From: Marinilabiliaceae bacterium
GTDB taxonomy: Bacteria; Bacteroidota; Bacteroidia; Bacteroidales; Marinilabiliaceae
NCBI GenBank assembly: GCA_016933045.1
Contig: JAFGBR010000059.1
Coordinates: 1 to 39,447 of the forward strand
DNA length: 39,447 nt
Direction: 5' to 3'
Position 1 is the stretch's first letter; every line of letters starts with the position of its first letter. Of this stretch, positions 17,616 through 24,392 are shown one piece after another. The notes under the pieces are model-generated. The model saw only the letters and a program-made list of their open reading frames with translations. It was not told the origin of the DNA and searched no databases. The position numbers and the translations under genes were made by a program.

Positions 17616-17649
17616 AAAAAGGTGTTATCCGAAAGGGTAACGCCTTTTT
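17616..17649 (+). terminator. Terminator with GAAA tetraloop after the DUF4353-like gene
   Basis: A 15-base-pair stem (two G-U pairs) capped by GAAA, from an A-run to a T-run, 23 bases after the stop codon. It separates the surface-protein pair from the TldD/TldE pair. Confidence 0.92.
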
Positions 17650-17694
17650 GGTTGATTAATTACATTGTTATACACTATAATTTTTGTGAAGTGC

Positions 17695-17708
17695 TTAAAT
17701 GCATTTAA
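17695..17708. promoter_or_regulatory. 14-bp palindrome upstream of the tldD-like gene
   Basis: TTAAATGCATTTAA is a perfect palindrome lying 113 bases before the proposed start codon of the exported TldD-like protein. It may be an operator. The low-complexity sequence makes chance a real alternative. Confidence 0.25.
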
Positions 17709-17716
17709 AATAATGT

Positions 17717-17740
17717 TAAACAACTTGTATAAATTGTTTA
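17717..17740. promoter_or_regulatory. Inverted repeat upstream of the tldD-like gene
   Basis: TAAACAA (17717-17723) and TTGTTTA (17734-17740) form 7-base arms around 10 bases, directly after the 14-bp palindrome. Two dyads next to each other in one leader suggest a regulated promoter, but no regulator can be assigned. Confidence 0.3.
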
Positions 17741-17820
17741 GAATATTAATTTTGTTTTGTTAATAATCGAATGTGCAATTTCTCATATTAGTAATTGAAA
17801 ATCAGACTAACAATAATCTC

Positions 17821-19497
17821 ATGACAAAAAAATTATTTTTTACAATGGTAATACTGTTATTTACAGTGTTAAAAACGTTTGCAATTGATGACGAATTTTA
17901 TGAAGTTCTCGATAATGAAATAAAAAGAGAGTTTGCTGCATTGCAAAAGGTTGATAGTAATTTATACTTTCTTGAATACCGAATTGAATCAGCAAAGGCA
18001 TATTATATAAATGCTTCATTTGGGTATATAACAAATTGTTTTGAGAATAAAAATGCTCATTGTACAATAGCCATGCGATATGGCAACCATGAATTCGATA
18101 ATACTCATTTAATAAAAGGAGAGCAGCAAAAAACGTTTACACGATCGTTTCTTTTGCCGGTAAATAGTAACGAAGGGATACAGCAACAGCTATGGCGCAA
18201 TGTTAGTCAATTATACGAGCAGGTAAAAAGCGATTACACTCAGTTAAAAAATAAACTGAAAGCTCAGCAAAAAGATATACATAATGATTTTTCAAAAGAA
18301 ACTACTTATAATTATTTTGAACCATTAGATGATATTGAATTTTCGCAAGCTGAACAACAAAAATGGAAAAACAGGTTGGAAAAATATAGTGAACCTTTTA
18401 AAGAAAGTGATAAAATAACAGTAGGAAATACCGGTTTGGTTTATTGGTTTAAACGTATGTACTATCTTAACTCCGATGGAAGCAGAATTGTGCAGAATAG
18501 TAGAAATACATCTTTTAGTATAAATGGTTCTATTAAGTCGGATGATGGAAATGACACTCCTTTTTATAAAAATTTCATTGCTCAATCGATCAATGATTTA
18601 CCTAACGATGAAGCATTAATGGAAGCTTCAGTTATGGTTAAAGATATGTTGCTTAAACTGAATGAAGCCCCGGTTGCCGATCCTTATGCCGGCCCTGTAA
18701 TAATGGCCCCAGAAGCAGCAGGCGTATTTTTTCACGAAATATTTGGTCATCGTCTTGAGGGTCACAGGCTTAAAGATGAAAATGATGGCAATACCTTTAA
18801 AACAATGCTTAATAAAAACGTTTTACCTAAGAGTTTTAGTATTTATTTCGATCCTACTATTCAATTTTTTAATGATACCTTTTTAAATGGTTACTATTTA
18901 TATGATGATGAAGGTGTTAAAGCTCGCAGAGTTGATATTGTTGAAAACGGAACATTAAAAACATTTCTTATGAACCGAACTCCTGTTCCCGGTTTGTCGC
19001 AGAGTAACGGACATGGACGTGCTTCGGCCGGACGTTCTACAGTATCACGTCAATCAAATATGTTTATTGAGTCCAATAAGCCTGTTTTGGAAGATAAACT
19101 AAAAAGCATTATGCTTAAAGAGTGTAAGAAGCAGAAAAAGGATTATGGTTATTACGTTAAATCTGTGTCGGGAGGTTTTACTAATGGAGGGCGTTATACT
19201 CCCAATGCTTTTAATGTTACTCCCACCGAAGTATACCGGGTATATGTCGATGGTCGGCCTGATGAATTAGTGCGCGGTGTAAATTTTATTGGAACACCAC
19301 TAGCCATGTTTTCCGAAATTGCTGCGGCCGGAAATACTAAAGATATTTTTAATGGTTTTTGTGGAGCTGAGTCGGGATGGGTGCCGGTAGCTACTGTTTC
19401 TCCATCGATATATATTAAAAAGGTTGAAACACAGCGTAAGGCATTAAAATTTGCACAGCCAATTATTTTGCCTGCTCCACAAGCAATTAACGAATAA
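17821..19497 (+). CDS. Exported TldD-like metallopeptidase (catalytic partner)
   Basis: A TldD/PmbA-family zinc peptidase with a signal peptide. I start it at the ATG at 17821 (558 residues), where MTKKLFFTMVILLFTVLKTF-A forms a clear export signal; the frame extends 16 codons upstream without looking like protein. The metal site is HEIFGHRLEGH, with His305, Glu306 and His310. Cys514 in GFCGAESGWVPV corresponds to the third ligand of E. coli TldD. Other family segments are AGPVIMAPEAAGVFF, SQSNGHGRASAGR and VSGGFTNGGRY. The N-terminal 230 residues are long and less conserved. The next gene codes for a paralogue without the metal site, 32 bases on, so the two probably form a TldD/TldE-type heterodimer. 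Known TldD/E act in the cytoplasm on peptides; the signal peptide puts this pair in the periplasm or outside. Confidence 0.88.
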   Translation: MTKKLFFTMVILLFTVLKTFAIDDEFYEVLDNEIKREFAALQKVDSNLYFLEYRIESAKAYYINASFGYITNCFENKNAHCTIAMRYGNHEFDNTHLIKGEQQKTFTRSFLLPVNSNEGIQQQLWRNVSQLYEQVKSDYTQLKNKLKAQQKDIHNDFSKETTYNYFEPLDDIEFSQAEQQKWKNRLEKYSEPFKESDKITVGNTGLVYWFKRMYYLNSDGSRIVQNSRNTSFSINGSIKSDDGNDTPFYKNFIAQSINDLPNDEALMEASVMVKDMLLKLNEAPVADPYAGPVIMAPEAAGVFFHEIFGHRLEGHRLKDENDGNTFKTMLNKNVLPKSFSIYFDPTIQFFNDTFLNGYYLYDDEGVKARRVDIVENGTLKTFLMNRTPVPGLSQSNGHGRASAGRSTVSRQSNMFIESNKPVLEDKLKSIMLKECKKQKKDYGYYVKSVSGGFTNGGRYTPNAFNVTPTEVYRVYVDGRPDELVRGVNFIGTPLAMFSEIAAAGNTKDIFNGFCGAESGWVPVATVSPSIYIKKVETQRKALKFAQPIILPAPQAINE

Positions 19498-19529
19498 GTT
19501 ATTTTTAAACAATTAAAAAGAAAAAAATT

Positions 19530-21257
19530 ATGATTCGAAATAAAATCTCATTCATATTGATATTTATTCTTTTGGTTTCGACTGTTATTAATGCACAGTA
19601 TAGCGAAACAATAATGAAGGCGATGAACGATGAATTAGCCCGAAACAAAGAAGATTTAGTTTTTAAAGATTTTGAAAAACCTTTTTTCATAGCATATTCG
19701 TTATTCGATTTAAAATTAAACCGTTATTCCTCGTCGTTGGGAGGTGTATATCAATTTACTAACGAAAAGCGAAAACAAGGTTATGCAAGAGTTATGATTG
19801 GCGATTATAAATTAACTGACGAAAATTTTCAGGATCAAACCAACAGATATCAGCATAACGATGGCAGTATTGCTCTTCCGTATGAGGATAATTACGATGG
19901 CATTCGTCGTCATTTTTGGCTAGCAACTAATAATGTTTATAAAAACGCATCGGAGAGTTATCGAAATAAAAATGCTGCACTTAAACAGCAAAATATGTCA
20001 ATTGACGAATTGCCGGCTCCTGATTTTACTCAGGAAAAGCCTCGTGAGTATATAATTAAGGAGCAGCCTCTGCAAAAAAGTAATATTGATTTGGGTGAAT
20101 TATCGCAACTGTTAAGTGCCGAATTTAAAGCATATTCCGATATTGTAGAGTCGTTTGTAAACATTATCGAAACCGATATGTATCGTTATTATTTAAATAC
20201 CGAAGGCACTAAAATTGCTGTGCCGGAGCAACGTATTCATTTCGAAATTGTAGCATCAACATATAACAAAAGCAATGAAGTAGTTAGCGAAGGTTTGTAT
20301 TTCGATGCACAGGATAAAGATCATCTATTACCGATTGATTCATTAAAAAATTACTTGCATACTTTTGCCGGTAAGCTTTTAAAAATGGCAAAACTTGATA
20401 ATTGGGAAGACTCCTATTCGGGTCCTGTTTTATTCGAAAATCAGGCAATATATCGTTTGTTACTGTACCGTTCTTTTGTAAAGGGAAATGGTTTTATTGC
20501 ATCAAGGGAGCCACTTATTAAAACAAAAAATAATGGAGTCTTACTGGCCAATAACAATACATTGGAAAAACGAATGGATAAAAGGGTGGCATCGAAAAAT
20601 GTATTTATTTATGATATTCCGTGTGTTAAAAATTATAAAGGTATAGATTTATTCGGTTATTATGCAATCGATTATCAAGGTGTAATACCTGTCGATACAC
20701 TTCCGCTTGTTGATTCAGGGGTATTGAGATCACTTTTAACCGATCGCATACCTATTAAAACAATTCAAAAATCAAATGGACATTGTCGTACTTCTAATAA
20801 TAATGGACAAATTTTCAAAGGAATAGGTCCAGGAAATGTCTTTTTTAAATGTTCCGATAATAAATCGGATAAAGAGCTTCGTAGTAAACTTTGCGAGCTT
20901 GCTGATGATGAAGGTCTTGATTATGCAATGGTTATTAGACCGGCAGTTAAGGGAAGCCTTTTGAGTCCCATAGAATATTTCAAGGTTGATTTACAAACAG
21001 GGGAGGAGACCCAGGTTTATGGTGTTAACACCAGTAAAATTGGAATTCAGTCGTTAAAAGATGTGGTGGCTGCTTCTAATCAGGAAGAAGTATTAAATGT
21101 ATACCATAATTATCATTATGGAAACAGGCAATATGCAGAAACCCCTGCATCGTTTATTTATCCTGATATTTTATTGTTGGAAGATGTAGAATTGACTGGA
21201 AATAATAAACCGATTAAGAAAAATCCTCCAATAATTCCTAATCCTTTGAAAAAATAA
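19530..21257 (+). CDS. Exported TldE/PmbA-like protein lacking the metal site
   Basis: A 575-residue paralogue of the preceding protein, also with a signal peptide (MIRNKISFILIFILLVSTVI, then NA|QYSE). It aligns with it over most of its length: YSGPVLFENQAIYRLLLYRS stands where the partner has YAGPVIMAPEAAGVFFHEIF, and SNGHCRTSNNNGQ stands where it has SNGHGRASAGRST. It has no HExxxH motif (about residues 296-318) and no Cys-Gly third-ligand segment near the C-terminus, where the region reads NVYHNYHYGNRQY. This matches TldE, the inactive half of the E. coli TldD/TldE heterodimer. It is 32 bases after the TldD-like gene and is followed by a terminator, so the two form a separate bicistronic unit. 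The substrate is unknown. Confidence 0.82.
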   Translation: MIRNKISFILIFILLVSTVINAQYSETIMKAMNDELARNKEDLVFKDFEKPFFIAYSLFDLKLNRYSSSLGGVYQFTNEKRKQGYARVMIGDYKLTDENFQDQTNRYQHNDGSIALPYEDNYDGIRRHFWLATNNVYKNASESYRNKNAALKQQNMSIDELPAPDFTQEKPREYIIKEQPLQKSNIDLGELSQLLSAEFKAYSDIVESFVNIIETDMYRYYLNTEGTKIAVPEQRIHFEIVASTYNKSNEVVSEGLYFDAQDKDHLLPIDSLKNYLHTFAGKLLKMAKLDNWEDSYSGPVLFENQAIYRLLLYRSFVKGNGFIASREPLIKTKNNGVLLANNNTLEKRMDKRVASKNVFIYDIPCVKNYKGIDLFGYYAIDYQGVIPVDTLPLVDSGVLRSLLTDRIPIKTIQKSNGHCRTSNNNGQIFKGIGPGNVFFKCSDNKSDKELRSKLCELADDEGLDYAMVIRPAVKGSLLSPIEYFKVDLQTGEETQVYGVNTSKIGIQSLKDVVAASNQEEVLNVYHNYHYGNRQYAETPASFIYPDILLLEDVELTGNNKPIKKNPPIIPNPLKK

Positions 21258-21281
21258 AAATTAAATAATTTGCATTAGATA

Positions 21282-21310
21282 ATCCGGCGTCTGATATTAT
21301 GGAGCCGGAT
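21282..21310 (+). terminator. Terminator after the TldD/TldE-like unit
   Basis: ATCCGGC (21282-21288) pairs with GCCGGAT (21304-21310) and is followed by a run of Ts. It starts 25 bases after the stop codon. Confidence 0.85.
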
Positions 21311-21403
21311 TTTTTTATTTCCATTTTACGTAATTCAAGTCAGATGTTTTATCTTCATCATACAAATTCATGTTAATTTATTGATATATAATTTAATAAT
21401 CAG

Positions 21404-21988
21404 ATGATAAATTCAATTTCTGTTGAGCAAAATATTTCAGGAAATTTTACAATTGAAGATGCTTTAAATACTGATTTTGAAACTATAAATGACATATCAG
21501 ATGCAGAATTTGGTGAAAATTATTTTAGTGTGCCTTATTCTTTAAAGAAGCATAATAATTCATTTATACGAGTTGTGCGAAATAAAAATAATGTAATAGG
21601 TTTTTCGTTTTGTTATTTGGAGTTGGCTAAAAAAATTAAAGCAACAATCCCTATTAGCAATAATTTCATTAATGATTTGTCTTTAATAGGTGTTATTAAA
21701 ACAGTTGCGTTACATAGAAATTATAAAGGCAAAGGAATTGGTACACAATTGATGAATGATTCTATTTCGATTTTAAAATCTGTAAATGCTCAATATTTGC
21801 TTTCTGTTTTGTGGAAGTATGATGGAGCTGTAAAAGTTGAACGAATATTAAGAAATAACGGATTTATGTTTTTATGTGAGGTTAATAACTATTGGAAACG
21901 CGATAGTATTATACGTAAATATATTTGTCCTGTTTGCGGTAATCCATGCAATTGTTCGGCTTTAATGTATTTGCAGAGAGTGGAATAA
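21404..21988 (+). CDS. GNAT acetyltransferase with C-terminal four-Cys motif
   Basis: A 194-residue cytoplasmic GNAT N-acetyltransferase. The acetyl-CoA pyrophosphate loop is HRNYKGKGIGTQLMN (Arg105 to Gly113). Flanking strands IGVIKTVAL and YLLSVLWKY match motif A and B positions. After the GNAT fold, the last 20 residues hold Cys175, Cys178, Cys182 and Cys184 (YICPVCGNPCNCSA), which looks like a small metal knuckle not present in standard GNATs. The acceptor is unknown; amine, amino acid or protein are all possible. It is convergent with the minus-strand CCGGH gene, with 15 bases between the stop codons. It has its own promoter region after the terminator at 21282-21310. Confidence 0.82.
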   Translation: MINSISVEQNISGNFTIEDALNTDFETINDISDAEFGENYFSVPYSLKKHNNSFIRVVRNKNNVIGFSFCYLELAKKIKATIPISNNFINDLSLIGVIKTVALHRNYKGKGIGTQLMNDSISILKSVNAQYLLSVLWKYDGAVKVERILRNNGFMFLCEVNNYWKRDSIIRKYICPVCGNPCNCSALMYLQRVE

Positions 21989-22003
21989 AAATGAAACATT
22001 GTT

Positions 22004-22411
22004 TTATATTAAGTCATTTTTTCCTTTTTCACGTCGTTCTGCCACAATCATTAAAGCCTCCTCTTTAACAATATACGGCGGCACAATACCTCTAAGCTGC
22101 AAACTGCGTAACCACCCGGCCACTTCAAATTCTTTTAAAGTTGTTAATACTTCCCTAAACTCTTCAATATTGTTGTCGTTATAATCGTGAGGTGAAATAC
22201 CTTTAAAGGCATCTAACTCTTCATCTTCGAAATAAATAATCTTTTCCGATGAGCTAAGTAATGTTTCACTTTCGCAAACATCATGACCACCACAACAATC
22301 AATAGGTCTGTTATTTGTTTTTGCCTCTGGTTCTTCTTTTTTTGAACTTAGTTTATTGGCAATAATCCCTGCAATAATTCCTATAATAATTAGTAACGCA
22401 ATATATATCAT
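22004..22411 (-). CDS. Membrane-anchored protein with conserved CCGGHxxC motif
   Basis: A 135-residue protein with one N-terminal membrane helix (residues 1-18, MIYIALLIIIGIIAGIIA) followed by a basic/acidic linker and a soluble domain. The striking feature is CCGGHDVC (Cys39, Cys40, His43, Cys46), just outside the membrane helix, a plausible metal or disulfide site. The rest is acidic and helical (FEDEELDAFKGISPHDYNDN; EEFREVLTTLKEFEVAGWLR). I have seen similar short proteins in other Bacteroidota, annotated variously, but I do not know a proven function. It is convergent with the GNAT gene and divergent from the plus-strand unit that follows. Confidence 0.65.
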   Translation of the reverse strand: MIYIALLIIIGIIAGIIANKLSSKKEEPEAKTNNRPIDCCGGHDVCESETLLSSSEKIIYFEDEELDAFKGISPHDYNDNNIEEFREVLTTLKEFEVAGWLRSLQLRGIVPPYIVKEEALMIVAERREKGKNDLI

Positions 22412-22562
22412 GCTGCAAAAATAACTAATAAGCTCGAAGAAGAATCAAAATAAAAATGTTAAAAAATATTGAAATTGAGTGAAACAAATATATTGGTTAA
22501 AGTACATTTTGTGCTTCGGTTTTTTTTGTCAAATTTTGCAATATCACATTTGTGAAGTTTAT

Positions 22563-22928
22563 ATGATGACTGACGAAGAATTGCACTATCTTGGGATAAA
22601 AGTTGTTTACAAAGATTTGATCGATAAAGGCTATGATGTTTTGAATATTCGTAAAGAAATGGATGTTAATCCACAAATATTGGCAAAAAAAGATGGAAGA
22701 TTTGTATTCATTACAGTAAAAACAGCTCGTTATCCGTACATGGGGGTTTTATATCCTCATGTTGCAAGTGATGTGTTGCATGTTGCCCGTAAGCGCAATG
22801 CAGTATGTTATTTTGCTAGTGTTGGCATTGCCAATGCAAATGGGCAAACTGAAGAAGAAATGGCAAAACCGATTGCCGATGGAGAATATTACATAAATTA
22901 TAAAGGGTTACAATCGTTTCCCAGATAA
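22563..22928 (+). CDS. Small cytoplasmic protein, possible degenerate PD-(D/E)XK fold
   Basis: A 121-residue soluble protein; I start it at the ATG at 22563 (another directly follows at 22566). The frame continues 28 codons upstream from a GTG at 22479, but that part reads as a random hydrophobic stretch. The layout GYDVLNIRKEMDVNPQILA then RFVFITVKTARYP resembles the core of YraN/Holliday-resolvase-like PD-(D/E)XK proteins. However, the acidic residues are replaced (NPQ for the D, T-V-K for E-V-K), so it may be a non-catalytic relative or a different fold. It is 11 bases upstream of the two-helix membrane protein and begins a three-gene unit that ends with the TlpA-like gene. I have no proven function to offer. 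Confidence 0.6.
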   Translation: MMTDEELHYLGIKVVYKDLIDKGYDVLNIRKEMDVNPQILAKKDGRFVFITVKTARYPYMGVLYPHVASDVLHVARKRNAVCYFASVGIANANGQTEEEMAKPIADGEYYINYKGLQSFPR

Positions 22929-22939
22929 TATGATGAGGT

Positions 22940-23587
22940 ATGAATAATTTGATAGATTTTTTTAAAAAAAATTGGCTTGTTATTGTTGGAGTATTATTGC
23001 TGATTTTAGTATTACAGTGGTGTAAATACCGACCCGATATATTATATAGCGATAAAAGTGAGATTGCTAGCGAGAAACAAATAACAACTCAATCCGATCC
23101 ATTGTATCATGCACCATATGAAAAAACACCGGAAGATGATAAATCGCCAATGAGTAACCAGTGGCTACAATACCTGGTAATGGTAGGTTTGGTATTATTT
23201 GTATTTGTTGCACAAAGGCGAGGATGGTTTGAAAAAATTATGCCTGCATTAATACTGGTTCGTATAAAGATATATAAGCACCGTTCGAGTAAACGCCGAA
23301 TGCTGCAAATTTTTTTTCTTAACACAACAAAAAGCGGACAAACATTTGATGCTCCGGTTGTAGAGTTTGTAAAACCCGGTTCGGTAAAATCATACCGTAT
23401 TAATGTAAATAATAATCCTTATTCATTTCCAATTACGCTAGCAAACAATACCAGCCATAAAGTGGTTATTGATTTGGAGCAGTTTTACGAAAAAATTATC
23501 GAACTTAAAAGTTATAGATGGGTTAGAGTAAAAGTAATGGTAAATGGAACAGTAGTGAAAAAGACTTTACTAAAATTTGTTTGGTAA
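22940..23587 (+). CDS. Membrane protein with two predicted helices, unknown function
   Basis: A 215-residue protein. One helix spans about residues 11-27 (WLVIVGVLLLILVLQWC), followed by a charged loop of about 50 residues. A second helix is about residues 76-91 (LQYLVMVGLVLFVFVA). The basic stretch RRGWFEK is just after it, so the loop between the helices probably faces the periplasm and the C-terminal half the cytoplasm. The C-terminal half (about 100-215) is beta-rich, with SGQTFDAPVVEFVKPGSVKS and WVRVKVMVNGTVVKK. I do not recognise a family. It lies 11 bases after the small soluble gene and 35 bases before the TlpA-like gene, all on the plus strand. Confidence 0.65.
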   Translation: MNNLIDFFKKNWLVIVGVLLLILVLQWCKYRPDILYSDKSEIASEKQITTQSDPLYHAPYEKTPEDDKSPMSNQWLQYLVMVGLVLFVFVAQRRGWFEKIMPALILVRIKIYKHRSSKRRMLQIFFLNTTKSGQTFDAPVVEFVKPGSVKSYRINVNNNPYSFPITLANNTSHKVVIDLEQFYEKIIELKSYRWVRVKVMVNGTVVKKTLLKFVW

Positions 23588-23622
23588 ATTAATGATTCAT
23601 TGGTTAGAGGCTTTTTATTTAG

Positions 23623-24252
23623 TTGGATGAATTAAAAAATAGTGGGGTGGCAAATATTTTTAAAAAGAGATGGACGCGGTATATTGCTAAAAAATCGAAG
23701 ATGGCAATTTTTTTCGATTTTCTATTTGTGCTGTTATTAATTGCTTTTATAATTCCGACAACACGTAAACAGCTTCAGTCGTTTGTTATACGTTATACCA
23801 TGTTTCAGCCCCACGAAGCCAAAGAGGTAAAATACCTGAATGAGTTATCAGCAAATTGGATACTTCAGGGTGAGAACGGAGATTTAATTTCACTTCATGA
23901 CTTATCAGGTAAAGTGGTATTTATAAATTTCTGGGCTACATGGTGTCCTCCTTGTATAGCTGAACTTCCCGATATTCAGAAGCTATATTCAAAATATGGT
24001 AATGCTGTTTATTTTTTACTAATTACCAATGAAGATAAAGCTGTGATTGATAATTTCATACAAACAAAAAAGTATAATCTGCCAATATATTACCATGTTT
24101 CGGGGCAAATACCCGATGAACTTTTCTCGAAAAGCATTCCTGCTACTTTTGTAGTTTCGAAAAGTGGGCGTATTGTAATTGATAAAAGAGGAGCCGCCAA
24201 GTGGAATGGGGATAAGATTCATCAGATTATTGAAGGTTTATTAAACGAATAA
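23623..24252 (+). CDS. TlpA-like thiol-disulfide protein with N-terminal membrane anchor
   Basis: A 209-residue thioredoxin-fold protein. A membrane helix (about residues 28-44, IFFDFLFVLLLIAFII) anchors it, and the thioredoxin domain (about 75-207) faces the periplasm. The active site is WATWCPPC with Cys108 and Cys111. The cis-proline segment is SIPATFVVSKSGRIV. It should reduce or isomerise periplasmic disulfides, as in cytochrome c maturation or peroxide defence, but no such genes are nearby. I use the TTG at 23623, as the frame has a stop directly upstream and the lysine/arginine-rich start favours the positive-inside rule. The ATG at 23701 is the alternative and would give a short signal-like start. 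It is the last gene of a three-gene unit. Confidence 0.83.
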   Translation: MDELKNSGVANIFKKRWTRYIAKKSKMAIFFDFLFVLLLIAFIIPTTRKQLQSFVIRYTMFQPHEAKEVKYLNELSANWILQGENGDLISLHDLSGKVVFINFWATWCPPCIAELPDIQKLYSKYGNAVYFLLITNEDKAVIDNFIQTKKYNLPIYYHVSGQIPDELFSKSIPATFVVSKSGRIVIDKRGAAKWNGDKIHQIIEGLLNE

Positions 24253-24330
24253 TGAATACAATGAAAATATATTTAAATGTTAATAATATTTAAAAAATGA
24301 ATTGATTTCAGTAACAGTTTCTTTAATTAA

Positions 24331-24361
24331 TTTGTTAAATTGGCACTCAACAATAGTATTG
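24331..24361 (+). promoter_or_regulatory. Bacteroidota-type promoter of the hybrid kinase gene
   Basis: TTTG (24331-24334) and TAGTATTG (24354-24361, one mismatch from TAnnTTTG) are separated by 19 bases, the usual spacing. Transcription would begin near 24367, about 26 bases before the ATG. Confidence 0.5.
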
Positions 24362-24392
24362 CATTTTATTATTAAAGGTTTTATTTGAATAT

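Noticed and set aside
17773-17820. Upstream start of the TldD-like gene at 17773
   Set aside because: The extra 16 codons precede a clear signal peptide at 17821 and do not read as conserved protein.
22479-22562. GTG-initiated N-terminal extension of the small soluble protein
   Set aside because: The extension is a hydrophobic, aromatic-rich stretch, an unlikely lead-in for a soluble domain; ATG codons at 22563 and 22566 fit better.
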